50,878 bases of DNA, taken from Nostoc sp. JL33. Its GTDB lineage: Bacteria > Cyanobacteriota > Cyanobacteriia > Cyanobacteriales > Nostocaceae. The position numbers were made by a program, and so were the translations under genes. Of the stretch, positions 17,000-25,524 are shown piece after piece. How positions within the stretch are numbered: the stretch's first letter is position 1; every line of letters starts with the position of its first letter. The stretch is taken from positions 1 to 50,878 of the forward strand of contig NZ_JABXKP010000027.1 in the NCBI RefSeq assembly GCF_017114985.1, given 5' to 3'. The notes under the pieces were generated by a model. It was given only the letters and a program-made list of their open reading frames with translations, did no database searches and had not been told where the DNA came from.

Positions 17000-19084
17000 T
17001 TACTGTCCATTAATAGTAGTTGATGGTGGCAATTGTGGAGACTCAAGCTGAGGCTGCGGTTGCGGATTGAGAAATTCTTCCCAAGCCTTAATTTGCTCTC
17101 GCGCCGCACTGTAAGCAGCACTACCGCGTGGAATCGATTTGGCAATGTCAATCCCTCTGGCCATATCAGACTGACCTTGAGAGCGTGCTATTTCTAACAA
17201 TTGCTGACTCCACTGGTCAATAGCCTGATTCGCATCCATACGTAAGATGCTACTGTCTGAAACTCGATTTGCCAGCCGTATTGCCTCAACTAAGGCTTCT
17301 GGCGTACCAGCCGCGCCCACTTCCTGTGCTTTTTTCCAGTTTTCTGTGGTGCGGATTTGCCCTTCCCAGTCATTTATCGCAGCTTGTGCTTCCCCAGAAA
17401 GCGCCCTTCCCGACGAGGCAATTTGTTGAGCTACCCCAATGGCGGCGGTGAGATTTCCACTTTGAGCCAGTTCTTGTGCCTGATCTAAGTAGGGCTGGTC
17501 TTGAATTCGCTGAATCTTTCCTATCCAAGTGCGAATTTTTTTCCGTGCTTCTGGATATAATGCACGACCTTTACGGATTTCGCTGGCCTGAGCGATCGCA
17601 GCTTGCAAGGAGTTAATATCCTCAAATACGGCTATCTGGTCAGCGCGGTCTAAGTAAGGTTGGTCTTCAATTGTCTCCACTTGGGCACGCCAGCGATCGC
17701 TCTCTTGCCTAGCTTCTGTGCCTCTGGGATTACTAGCAGGGATGAGATCCACTTGGGCGATCGCTGCTGTTAAATTAGGGACTGTTCCCTGACTAGCCAA
17801 TATTCTCGCTTTTTCCAGATTCGCAACATCTTCAATTTCCACCTGCCAACGAGCAATGAGTTGCTGTGCTTCGTTATACACTGGTCTGGAAGGATCAATT
17901 TGTTGTGCTTGGGCGATCGCTGCCTCTAAACCAGAAACATTACCTATCCAAGCACTCCTTTTCGCATCAGCTATGGCGATAAAGTCATCTATTTCGGCTT
18001 GTATTTTTGCACTTTCCGGTATTTGTCTGGCAATATTCAGCGCCTCATCCGCATCCCGCTTGTCTAGTTTTGCCTCTGCCAATTCCAGCATTTTGCGTCC
18101 AAATGCGGGAATCGCTGACTGAGCTTTTTGGTAAAGGTAACTTTCCTGCCCAATCGACTCGGCTAGCTTGATCGCTTCTAGTAAATTATCGACTACTTTG
18201 CTACTTGCTAAGTTTTCAGCTTTTCCTAACTTATCGCCATCTTCCCGCGCTGTCGCAATTAGACGATTCAATTGGTCGTATTTAGTACCCGCCCAGTATT
18301 GATTGTCTACGCGCAGCATTTTCGCGGATAACATGAATGCCGATTGCCAGCGCCGTTCTCGCACTTCGGCGATCGCACCGTTGTATGTAGCTTCTGCCTT
18401 TGACCAAATCGACTGCCATTTGCCAATTTGCTCATCGACTAATTTATAAGCTGCCACGTCTTGGGGTATTTTCTCAGCAGTAGCGATCGCTTCATCTAAA
18501 TTCCCTGTTTGGAAACTTTGATCAGCTAGCTTCAAAATATCCCGTGACCATTCTTCTATGAAACGATCAATTTCTCCATGCAACGGGTGATTTTGTGGTA
18601 GTTGCTTCACCAGAGCGATCGCTTGCAATAGGTCGTTCACTGTCTCCTTAGAAGCCGCCAACTGAGCGCAATGTAGCCGCACAGAAGCACTAGCTAGCGG
18701 CCAGAAAATCGATGGGCAATTAGGGGCAGCTGGCAACTTCAGCAGCATTGCCATTGCCAGGACTCCTACACTGCCGGGAATTAACATTAGCAGTACTAGC
18801 CACAACGTCCAGCTTTTCATCCAGCGTGGCCATTTCCCAGAACTTCTACTTAGTTGGGCAGTTTCTTCTGAATCGCTATTTATATGTAATCCTTCTCTAC
18901 GAGACGCTTTGCGATCGGTATCGTTTTTTTTTCGCCGCTTCACTGACTTGGAGGTAGAACCAGTAGCTGGAACACCAAATGGTTGAGTTTCACCGAATTC
19001 TTCTGTTCGGGATAATCTTGTGTTTTGATCTGGCTCTCTTCCACTGGCTGAAGACCAACTGTCTGGAATATCCCGCTCTGTCAT
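17000..19084 (-). CDS. membrane-anchored repeat protein of unknown function
   Basis: A 694-aa protein. Residues 1-90 are polar and basic (SVKRRKKNDTDRKASRRE), one transmembrane helix spans about 92-115 (WTLWLVLLMLIPGSVGVLAM), and the rest is helical with recurring units of about 65 residues. The recurring pattern is an AIAxAxxI segment followed by P..xxA...I..W. Such proteins in cyanobacteria are often labelled chromosome-segregation-ATPase-like, but no ATPase motif is visible here. By topology the repeat domain should face the periplasm or lumen. Transcribed with hslO on the minus strand but 150 bp apart. Confidence 0.8.
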   Translation of the reverse strand: MTERDIPDSWSSASGREPDQNTRLSRTEEFGETQPFGVPATGSTSKSVKRRKKNDTDRKASRREGLHINSDSEETAQLSRSSGKWPRWMKSWTLWLVLLMLIPGSVGVLAMAMLLKLPAAPNCPSIFWPLASASVRLHCAQLAASKETVNDLLQAIALVKQLPQNHPLHGEIDRFIEEWSRDILKLADQSFQTGNLDEAIATAEKIPQDVAAYKLVDEQIGKWQSIWSKAEATYNGAIAEVRERRWQSAFMLSAKMLRVDNQYWAGTKYDQLNRLIATAREDGDKLGKAENLASSKVVDNLLEAIKLAESIGQESYLYQKAQSAIPAFGRKMLELAEAKLDKRDADEALNIARQIPESAKIQAEIDDFIAIADAKRSAWIGNVSGLEAAIAQAQQIDPSRPVYNEAQQLIARWQVEIEDVANLEKARILASQGTVPNLTAAIAQVDLIPASNPRGTEARQESDRWRAQVETIEDQPYLDRADQIAVFEDINSLQAAIAQASEIRKGRALYPEARKKIRTWIGKIQRIQDQPYLDQAQELAQSGNLTAAIGVAQQIASSGRALSGEAQAAINDWEGQIRTTENWKKAQEVGAAGTPEALVEAIRLANRVSDSSILRMDANQAIDQWSQQLLEIARSQGQSDMARGIDIAKSIPRGSAAYSAAREQIKAWEEFLNPQPQPQLESPQLPPSTTINGQ

Positions 19085-19237
19085 CTCTCACACCAAAATA
19101 ATTGAATAGCGCTCTGTTTTAGATTGATAATTTCATTGTTGACATAGTAACTTTCTCGTGATTAAAAAGCTACTTTTTGATTATCTCTCTCCACAGAATA
19201 CCATTATTAATCTCAAAAATTAGTGCTGTTTTATACT

Positions 19238-20143
19238 TTATTCTGAAACAGTAGATTCAGCTTGCAAATCGGCAATGAGTTGAGCTAACTGATCGCTATT
19301 TGCCTGGTAAACAGTGCCGCAAAACTCGCAAGTTGCTTCAGCGCCATCATCTTTAATAATCATATCTTCCAGTTCGGCTTCTCCCAAAATCTTCAGTGCC
19401 CCCAAAACGCGATCGAAAGAACAACCACAGTGGAAGCGCAGCATTTGCCGTTCGGGAAAGATTGACAGCCCCATGTCTCCCAACAGGTCGCCAAAGATTT
19501 CAGTCAATGACTTCCCAGCTTGCAACAATGGCGTAAATCCTGCTAGGCCAGCTACCCGTGATTCCAACGTTTCTACTAGGGCTTCGTCTCTGGCAGCTTT
19601 GGGTAATATTTGTACCAGTAACCCTCCAGCCGCAGTTACTCCACCTGCTCCTACGAACACACCTAAAACTAAAGCTGAAGGTGTTTGTTCGGAATTTACC
19701 AGATAATGAGCCACATCATCCCCAATTTCTCCAGAAACTAGTTCAACAGTACTAGAGTAGGGATAACCATAACCGATATCTCGCACAACGTAGAGGTAGC
19801 CGCCACCCACCGCACCACCAACGTCTAGCTTACCTTTGGCATTGGGAGGCAATTCCACAGATGGATTCCCGACATATCCGCGTACCGTACCATCTAAGCC
19901 TGCATCTACTAATATGCCACCCAAAGGCCCATCGCCCTTGACTCGGACATTTACCCTCGACCCAGTTCGCTTCATACTAGAAGCCATTAACAAGCCTGCC
20001 GCCATAGTCCGACCTAGTGCTGCCGTTGCCACATAGGAAAGCTTATGGCGTCCCCGTGCTTCTTCTGTTAAACGTGTGGTGATCACACCTATGGCACGAA
20101 TTCCACCTTCGGCTGCTGTTGCACGAATTAACTGATCCGCCAT
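19238..20143 (-). CDS. hslO: Hsp33 family redox-regulated molecular chaperone
   Basis: A 301-residue chaperone activated by oxidation. I chose ATG 20143 (MADQLIRATAAEGGIRA), which matches the family start; an ATG ten codons upstream adds non-family residues. The C-terminal redox switch is present as HCGCSF (CxC) and CEFCG (CxxC), four zinc-binding cysteines in all. The N-terminal domain shows the expected GRTMAAGLLMASSMK segment. Divergent from the gene at 20284. Confidence 0.95.
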   Translation of the reverse strand: MADQLIRATAAEGGIRAIGVITTRLTEEARGRHKLSYVATAALGRTMAAGLLMASSMKRTGSRVNVRVKGDGPLGGILVDAGLDGTVRGYVGNPSVELPPNAKGKLDVGGAVGGGYLYVVRDIGYGYPYSSTVELVSGEIGDDVAHYLVNSEQTPSALVLGVFVGAGGVTAAGGLLVQILPKAARDEALVETLESRVAGLAGFTPLLQAGKSLTEIFGDLLGDMGLSIFPERQMLRFHCGCSFDRVLGALKILGEAELEDMIIKDDGAEATCEFCGTVYQANSDQLAQLIADLQAESTVSE

Positions 20144-20283
20144 GAATAACCTTACATTTCTTAACAAGTTCACTTTTTCTATTCTAAGTTCTCTGCTGCC
20201 AGAAAAGTGACGCGGTAATAATCAGTGATTGTATTTGCAATATTAGAAATAGCGATGTCTCACCTTTAGGTAATCGGATAAAA

Positions 20284-20670
20284 ATGCTGGGTAATTTTCA
20301 ACAAAGCCAACTACGGATCGAAATCGAAGCATCAACAGATGCAATTCGTGAGAGTCTGCTGCATCCGGTGCAACTAGAAAAATGGCTCTTAGGGCAACGC
20401 TTTGCGCCAGGAATGCCAGAAGAACTGCTTCCCGGATTCCAGTTTACTACCTGGACTGGGCCAGTTGCGATTCATCATCAAGTAGACGTTGTGAAATTCA
20501 ACTGCCTCCGCTTAGTACTTAGCGGAGGCATTGACGGGTTCCACGAATGGTACTGGGGAGAAGGTTGGGTACAATCCCGCTTGGAAGGAGTTTCAATTTT
20601 GCCCTTGAATTTGGGTCAAACGCTGAGTTTATTGAGCTTGCGTCAGTTTTTGGCAACTCAAGGGCGTTGA
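20284..20670 (+). CDS. conserved hypothetical, SRPBCC-like
   Basis: A 128-aa protein starting MLGNFQQSQLRIEIEAS. Its pattern, an initial beta strand, a short helix with HPVQLEKWLLGQRFAPG and then strands ending in a helix (SLLSLRQFLATQ), resembles the START/SRPBCC lipid- or hydrophobic-ligand-binding fold. No catalytic residues are expected in that fold. ATG start with the divergent hslO promoter region upstream. Confidence 0.65.
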   Translation: MLGNFQQSQLRIEIEASTDAIRESLLHPVQLEKWLLGQRFAPGMPEELLPGFQFTTWTGPVAIHHQVDVVKFNCLRLVLSGGIDGFHEWYWGEGWVQSRLEGVSILPLNLGQTLSLLSLRQFLATQGR

Positions 20671-20736
20671 ATTGACTGACGTAAAGGGATTGGGGATTGG
20701 GGATTGAGCATTGGTTATTCTTTGCTTTATTAATAG

Positions 20737-20824
20737 GACTTACGCAAAACTACACGCGGTAGGGGCAATTCATGAAATGCCCCTACCTAAAAATCATTCT
20801 TTTCAGCTATTGTTTGCGTAAGTC
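20737..20824. repeat. nested inverted repeat (gacttacgcaaa family)
   Basis: Outer 12-bp arms (20737-20748 and 20813-20824, gacttacgcaaa) and inner 10-bp arms (20758-20767 and 20778-20787, ggtaggggca). This is a compact element of the dispersed ggacttacgcaa type seen across Nostocales. Confidence 0.7.
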
Positions 20825-20890
20825 TTGATTAAGCTAATTAGAGCGATCGCCCCGGTATATCCCATCTGCTGATATTGGTTCATTTCCTGC

Positions 20891-21000
20891 CTAGCTTAAT
20901 TCAGCAAAGGCTTCTGCTTCTTGCACTTCTGTCTGAGTTGTAATTCCCCTGTCCCGATAGTCCCGTTGGTTGCGACTAATATCTGCTTTTACAGATGCGC
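20891..21000 (-). pseudogene. C-terminal coding remnant, unknown gene
   Basis: An open minus-strand frame ends at the stop whose complement is 20891-20893. It reads KADISRNQRDYRDRG and TEVQEAEAFAELS. No start codon is available upstream, where a dispersed gcgtaggcgtagcc repeat interrupts it. I do not recognise the family. A second related remnant, QIDAQLKALKIQMATESNA, lies just beyond at 21039-21125 and carries in-frame stops. Confidence 0.4.
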
Positions 21001-21038
21001 GTAGGCGTAGCCAGTCGTAGACATCGCCTGTTATATTG

Positions 21039-21125
21039 CATTGGACTCAGTAGCCATTTGAATTTTTAGCGCTTTGAGTTGTGCATCGATTTGCGATCGT
21101 CATAACTGATTCTGCCGAGTATTGC
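21039..21125. repeat. direct repeat copy 1 of decayed gene fragment
   Basis: About 87 bp shared with 22515-22600 at high identity. On the minus strand both copies read as QIDAQLKALKI/QIDAQLNALKI followed by TESNA, so they are copies of a broken gene fragment. The two copies flank the first precursor gene. Confidence 0.75.
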
Positions 21126-21238
21126 CGTCTTCTCTTTAAATGAGCTTTTTTGCAAAACTCCCATAATTTGGCGTTTTCGCCATCCAGGGTGAAAGCGATC
21201 GCTTTTGCTTTTATTACAGATTAAGTGCCTTGACTATA

Positions 21239-21965
21239 TTGAGTATGTAAATATCAAGTTTATATACAGCTAGGTTTGATATATCAATTGGCGCATTTTA
21301 CTATAGTATCAAATCTTTATAATTTTATCTGAAATTTTATCTTTTCTTTATTTACTTTCAAAAAATTTGTATTAGCAGAATAAAGCTTTTTCAAACTAAT
21401 TAATAATTAAGCAAACTTAGGAGTTTTTTTATCAAGATAAATTATATATTTTGAATTAATGGGTGTATAAAATGATGATTTTAAAAACTACATTTTTATA
21501 TAATAATACTTATTCAAAAATCAGAATCCCAGTTTGGAGTTTTATAAATTTATTGAAGCACTAGTGGTATAAAAAACTTGTTTAATTTGCTTGATTATAT
21601 CTTTAATTCTAGGCATTTTGGTTAATTTATCAGTATTAATACTTAATCAGCTTAATTTATCCATTTTTGGATAAAATTAAACTTTTAGAGCGCCATACTT
21701 ATATCAATATATATTAACGCCTACGATTTTTTGATAAATTCAAGCTTATTTGTAATTAAATTTGTATAAATACTAACTATGTAATATCTGTTTTGATGAT
21801 GTGTAATACACATTTCTTAAACAATTAGTTGCTTGACCTATTTAGCAAAAGCAGTACAATACTTACATGATCACAAAAAAGTTACAAGATATACAGTTTA
21901 CGTTTATATCTAGTAGTTTGGAGTGACCTGATTTTAATCCCAACAATCAAGTGAGAACTAAAAAT
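21239..21965 (+). repeat. upstream block of precursor cassette A
   Basis: An AT-rich block of about 725 bp that aligns over its length with 23538-24228 and 25525-26214. It begins with atatcaagtttatatacagc and ends with the conserved leader RBS region (ggagtgac...gagaact). Inside is a decayed frame with KIRIPVWSFINLLK and further on ISLILGILVNLSVLI, suggesting that a short membrane-protein gene fragment was duplicated with the block. No intact gene other than the precursor is present. Confidence 0.8.
21833..21860 (+). promoter_or_regulatory. sigma-70-type promoter of precursor A1
   Basis: TTGACC (21833-21838), a 16-bp spacer and TACAAT (21855-21860), 105 bp before the ATG. The two other cassettes carry the same arrangement at the same place with TTGATA/TATAAT and TTGATC/TATAAT. 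Confidence 0.75.
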
Positions 21966-22196
21966 ATGCAAAGCACACTATTTACCGAATTAACCGCTAG
22001 TGAAGAGGCCAACCTATCTGGTGGTGGTGGTAATCCTCCTGGTGGTAATCCTCCTGGTGGTAATCCTCCTGGTAAAAAGGATAAGGATAAGGGCGGTTTC
22101 TACAGTAAGATTGGAGACGTTACCGGCGGTACGGTCGGCGATACCACTATCAGTGCAGATAACATCATCAATGTAGGAAATAAAACAAAATCGTGA
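21966..22196 (+). CDS. double-glycine leader peptide precursor A1, GNPPG repeats
   Basis: A 76-aa precursor. The start is ATG 21966, not the in-frame GTG 15 nt upstream, because paralogues at 24229 and 26215 start exactly there after a conserved GAGAACT. The leader is STLFTELTASEEANLSGG and ends in a Gly-Gly site. The core has three GNPPG repeats, a Lys/Asp patch (KKDKDK), and a tail containing DVTGGTVGD and SADNIINVG. The leader matches cyanobacterial bacteriocin-like precursors exported by ABC transporters with a C39 peptidase domain. No cysteine is present, so lanthionine or disulfide chemistry is excluded. The function of the product is unknown. Confidence 0.8.
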   Translation: MQSTLFTELTASEEANLSGGGGNPPGGNPPGGNPPGKKDKDKGGFYSKIGDVTGGTVGDTTISADNIINVGNKTKS

Positions 22197-22237
22197 AAAT
22201 GATTGATTAAGTTCAGTAGAAGGGAAATAATAAACGC

Positions 22238-22261
22238 AAAGACACGATTAATCGCGTCTTT
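22238..22261. terminator. palindrome after precursor A1
   Basis: A 24-bp palindrome with one mismatched pair (aaagacacgatt / aatcgcgtcttt). Related sequences lie at the same distance downstream of B1 (about 24561) and C1 (about 26518), increasingly eroded. A likely hairpin terminator or a dispersed repeat carried along with the cassette. Confidence 0.6.
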
Positions 22262-22514
22262 ACAGAGATAAGATGTTTACGGTAAAAATAATTTAACCTG
22301 CGTCAACAGGGTAAATTACTTTTACGTTTGGCTTAATTGCTAATTGACTTAGTTTTAGAAGCTTACGCGTAGAATCTTAACAGACGTTCATTATTACCCA
22401 CCTGCTTTTGTTAACAAACTTAACAAAAACTGATTGACTGTTGTTTCATAGCCACAGTCAATCGGGATTTTTAGGGCTTTTTAGTGATGCTTTTGCGGAT
22501 ACGATAGCCTGTAG

Positions 22515-22600
22515 CATTGGACTCAGTAGTCATTTAAATTTTTAGCGCGTTGAGTTGTGCATCAATTTGCGGTCGTTGTAACTGAATTCTGCCGGATATT
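22515..22600. repeat. direct repeat copy 2 of decayed gene fragment
   Basis: Matches 21039-21125 (cattggactcagtag at its start). On the minus strand it reads QIDAQLNALKI, a stop, then MTTESNATGYRI. The pair of copies brackets gene A1 with its promoter block. Confidence 0.75.
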
Positions 22601-22662
22601 TCCGAGTATTTGGCTTTTTTTACTAGTTGAAGATCGACTTTATTTATCAAAATTTAAAATTC

Positions 22663-22926
22663 ATGAATGACAGCGAAACTCTTTTTACTGATCTCACTTT
22701 AAACGAAGAATCAAGTCTGTCTGGAGGTAAAAAATCTCCTAAGACTGAAAAGCCTCATAAGCTGGCGAAGAAAAAAAATATCTATTCTAATGGAAAGATT
22801 ATTGGGGTTAGCTATAGCACAGTTAGTGGTAGTAGTGTCGTTTTTGGTAATTTGGGTGATGTAAGAGGCGTTTCTGCGGATAATATAACTGTCATCTCTG
22901 ATGTAGTCATATCGGTTAATGATTGA
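22663..22926 (+). CDS. double-glycine leader peptide precursor A2
   Basis: An 87-aa precursor starting at ATG 22663 (MNDSETLFTDLT); the frame opens 12 codons earlier but without leader similarity. The leader ends LNEESSLSGG. The core starts Lys-rich (KKSPKTEKPHKLAKKK) and continues with small polar and beta-branched residues, ending in SADNITVISDVVISVND. SADNI also occurs in A1, so the two cores share ancestry in their tails. No cysteine. A 12-bp-stem hairpin 60 bp downstream probably terminates the transcript. Confidence 0.75.
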   Translation: MNDSETLFTDLTLNEESSLSGGKKSPKTEKPHKLAKKKNIYSNGKIIGVSYSTVSGSSVVFGNLGDVRGVSADNITVISDVVISVND

Positions 22927-22986
22927 AGTTTTAAAATTAGGCATCAGGGAGCGATAGCTGACATCATGACTTTAATCAGGGCAATA

Positions 22987-23013
22987 AACGTTGATACAAG
23001 ATGTATCAACGTT
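22987..23013 (+). terminator. hairpin after precursor A2
   Basis: Perfect 12-bp arms (22987-22998 and 23002-23013) around a 3-nt loop. The T-run is weak (atttaac), so termination efficiency is uncertain. Confidence 0.7.
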
Positions 23014-23147
23014 ATTTAACAAAGCAAATTTAAGATAACCAATAAAAGTTGATAATGATAACCCTCTAAGTCTTAAAATCACCAAGATTATATCTATTGA
23101 TATAACAAAATATACCCATTCTGGTACACGCTAGCTCTCGTTGTTGA

Positions 23148-23353
23148 AATATTACAAAAGAAGCAAGTATGTCTGGAGGGAAAAACTTGGCAAGGATAAA
23201 AAGCCTAATAAGCAACCCAAAACTGTAACCATAAATTATATCAATTTTTATGGAAATATTGCTGGCGCAGGCAGTGGTGCTGCTTCCGGTGGTTCCATTG
23301 GTGGCAACTCTGGATCTCCCACTGGCGGCTCTGGTGTAGTTATAGTCGTTTGA
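23148..23353 (+). pseudogene. decayed double-glycine precursor A3
   Basis: The frame starting after a stop at 23145-23147 reads NITKEASMSGG, a leader C-terminus with the first half missing. Directly after the Gly-Gly the frame is lost: the Gly/Ser-rich core (NIAGAGSGAASGGSIGG, then SPTGGSGVVIVV) lies in the frame opened by TTG 23141. Upstream, ggtacacgctagctctcg resembles the promoter-proximal ggtacgtgtttgctctgg of B2, so a deletion probably removed the leader start. As it stands no product with a complete leader can be made. Confidence 0.7.
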
Positions 23354-23468
23354 TTTAAAGTTTCCAAATCATGCCTGATATGAATTAGCAATGTTTCTTC
23401 TTTAATCAGTATGAACCATCTAGCTTCAGCAAAAACCACGCTGTTATTGGGATTGAAAATTTAAATGT

Positions 23469-23493
23469 ATCCCAACCCTACAAGGGTTGGGAT
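23469..23493 (+). terminator. hairpin after precursor A3
   Basis: Perfect 11-bp arms (23469-23479 and 23483-23493, atcccaaccct) with a 3-nt loop, 115 bp after the A3 stop codon. Confidence 0.7.
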
Positions 23494-23537
23494 TAGGTTT
23501 GAGAGAAAGCCGCATATTGCGTTAGATTAGTTAGTAT

Positions 23538-24228
23538 GTTAATATCAAGGTTATATACAGCTAAGTCTAAATAATTAGCGTATTTTAGTAGTAACACCAA
23601 ATCTTGATAATTTTTCTTTAAAATTTTATCCTTTCTTCATTTATTTCCATAAAATTTGTATAATCAATATAAAACTTTTTTCCAATTAATAAATCTTTGA
23701 GCGAAGTAAACCCTTTTATATTAAAAGAAATTATATCTATTCAAATTAATGTTGTATAAAATAATTACCGCAAACAGATTATTACGTACTAAGTTTCTTC
23801 AAAAATACAGAATCTCAGTTTTGAGTTTGATAAATTTATTTAAGTATAACTCGTATAAAAATGTTCTTTGGTTTCCTTGACTATATCTTTAATCCTATGT
23901 ATTTTCGTTGATTTATCAGTATTAATACGTGATAAGCCTAATCTATACATTTTTGACAAGATTAAGTTTTTAGCTCGCTATATTTATATCAATATATATT
24001 GACCCCTGCGATTTTTTGATAAATCAAAACTTATTTTTAATTAAGTTTGTATAAAGAAGAACCATGTAGCATGGTGCTTTAGACGTGTAATACATATTTC
24101 TTAAACACTTCCTTGCTTGATATATTGAGCCAGGGCCTTATAATACATTTAGTGGCACAAAAAAGTTACCAAAGATACTTTGGAGTGACGCGACTTAAAA
24201 TCCCAATAATCAACTGAGAACTAAAATC
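23538..24228 (+). repeat. upstream block of precursor cassette B
   Basis: The second copy of the ~700-bp AT-rich block (compare 21239 and 25525). It again contains a decayed frame with ISLILCIFVDLSVLI, which continues to a stop near 24000. Ends with the conserved ggagtgac and ctgagaact before the ATG of B1. Confidence 0.8.
24117..24144 (+). promoter_or_regulatory. sigma-70-type promoter of precursor B1
   Basis: TTGATA (24117-24122), 16-bp spacer, consensus TATAAT (24139-24144), 84 bp before the ATG. Conserved in position with the other two cassettes. Confidence 0.8.
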
Positions 24229-24513
24229 ATGGAAAGCACATTATTTACTGCCTTAAGCCCCACCGAAGAAGCGAACCTATCTGGCGGTAATTACAAGGCT
24301 CCCACCAAGAAATACTACAACAAGAAGGTTACAACTATTACCTTGACTGGCGGCAATGGCGGCAATGGCGGCAATGGCGGTGCTGGCGGCGCTGGCATCA
24401 ACAATACCGGCAAGGGCAAGGTTATTGTTAAAGACAAAGCCGAAGTTAAAGGTGGAGCTGGTGGAGCTGGTGGAGCTGGTGGAGATGGTGCGCCAGCCAT
24501 CAAACTTGGATAG
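24229..24513 (+). CDS. double-glycine leader peptide precursor B1, Gly/Asn/Ala repeats
   Basis: A 94-aa precursor. The leader is ESTLFTALSPTEEANLSGG. The core opens with a basic, Tyr-containing stretch (NYKAPTKKYYNKK) and then carries GGN x3, GGAGGAG, a spacer with KGKVIVKDKAEVK, and four GGA/GGD repeats before APAIKLG. The GGAGGAGI segment recurs in C1. No cysteine. Third-position use of GGC in the first repeat block and GGA/GGT in the second shows that the two blocks did not arise by very recent duplication of each other. Confidence 0.8.
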   Translation: MESTLFTALSPTEEANLSGGNYKAPTKKYYNKKVTTITLTGGNGGNGGNGGAGGAGINNTGKGKVIVKDKAEVKGGAGGAGGAGGDGAPAIKLG

Positions 24514-24910
24514 GGCAATAGGCAAACCTTTGAGGTTTAGTAAAAGGGAAACAATAAACGTCAAGACATGATTAGCACGATTAACTGCACCTTTAAAGAA
24601 ATAAAGCGTCACGTTTGAAATAATTTACCCTGTTGCCGCAGGTTAACCTACTTTTGTACGTGCCTTAATTGCTAATCGACTTAATCCTAGCTAGCTATTA
24701 GCTGTTTCTTTATCGCAGTAATCTTAACATAGCTAACATAGGTTTATTAGTACCCACCTACTTTTCTTCAACAAAGTTAACATTGGTGTTGCCCACCAGC
24801 AACCGTAGGTAAGGTTCAGCAGCGCTTTTTCCTAAACATACTGCTCACCTTTGAGTAGTGCAGTAGGGAAATAAGCGCTGCTACTTGATAAACAAGGTAA
24901 ACATACCAAA

Positions 24911-25047
24911 ATTCCTGATATTTTCTCTGTTGAGATATCGAATCTAACGATTTTGGTACGTGTTTGCTCTGGTTATTTTAAGTAAAAACAGCTTTGTTAA
25001 AATCAAAATAAAAGTTCAAAACTGATAATTGGCAACTCAGGTTAAAT
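24911..25047 (+). promoter_or_regulatory. upstream region of precursor B2, repeated at 26942
   Basis: Contains an inverted repeat with outer arms accaaaat / attttggt and inner gatatt...atatc, followed by the conserved tttgctctggttat. The same block occurs at 26942-27036, where the following gene has been lost. No clear -35/-10 pair is seen; GGTT at 25040-25043 is the only, weak, ribosome-site candidate. Confidence 0.55.
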
Positions 25048-25353
25048 ATGGAAAGCACTCAAACATCCCCAATGTTTATCTCACTCAATGAAACCGAAGA
25101 AGCAAACTTGTCTGGTGGTGAGGTTAACGTTACTACTACAGTTATAAAGAACGGAGCATCTGGAAAAAACGGAGCACCGGGAAAAAACGGAGCACCTGGA
25201 TTAACCGGAGGATCTGGAGGAAAGGGAGCACCTGGAGGAAAGGGAGCACCTGGAGGAAACGGATCACCCGCAGTAAGAATAAAGGGAGCATCTGCGCGAC
25301 GTATACAAAATCTGCTCAGATCGATTTTGGGAAGTCTATTCTTCGGACTATAA
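25048..25353 (+). CDS. double-glycine leader precursor B2 with collagen-like core
   Basis: A 101-aa precursor. The leader (ISLNETEEANLSGG at residues 11-24) ends in Gly-Gly. The core begins EVNVTTTVIKN and then has thirteen uninterrupted Gly-X-Y triplets (GAS GKN GAP GKN GAP GLT and so on to GSP, residues 36-74), the hallmark of collagen-like sequence, followed by AVRIKGAS and a C-terminal hydrophobic/basic tail (ARRIQNLLRSILGSLFFGL) that could form an amphipathic helix. Proline is in position Y, as in natural collagens. A collagen triple helix usually needs more triplets or a trimerisation unit, so folding is uncertain. No cysteine. Confidence 0.8.
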   Translation: MESTQTSPMFISLNETEEANLSGGEVNVTTTVIKNGASGKNGAPGKNGAPGLTGGSGGKGAPGGKGAPGGNGSPAVRIKGASARRIQNLLRSILGSLFFGL

Positions 25354-25524
25354 AAGTCTATGAGAATGATAAGACAAAGAGGCTATTGGTGAAATTTTTA
25401 ACTATGCAGGGATAAAACTCTGCTATTTTTTTGGGTTTTGTCAAGTTGCTGACCCAACCCAGATGTTGACATCCGTTATGTCTCTAAAAAAAGTTAATCA
25501 AGGGTTGGTCAGATAAACCCGCAT

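Noticed and set aside
16717..17151. 144-codon minus-strand frame
   Set aside because: It runs through dispersed repeats and overlaps the ends of two well-supported genes in other frames.
24277..24612. minus-strand and alternate-frame Ala/Pro/Ser-rich ORFs over B1
   Set aside because: They are products of the GGN/GGA codon repeats of the precursor read in other frames.
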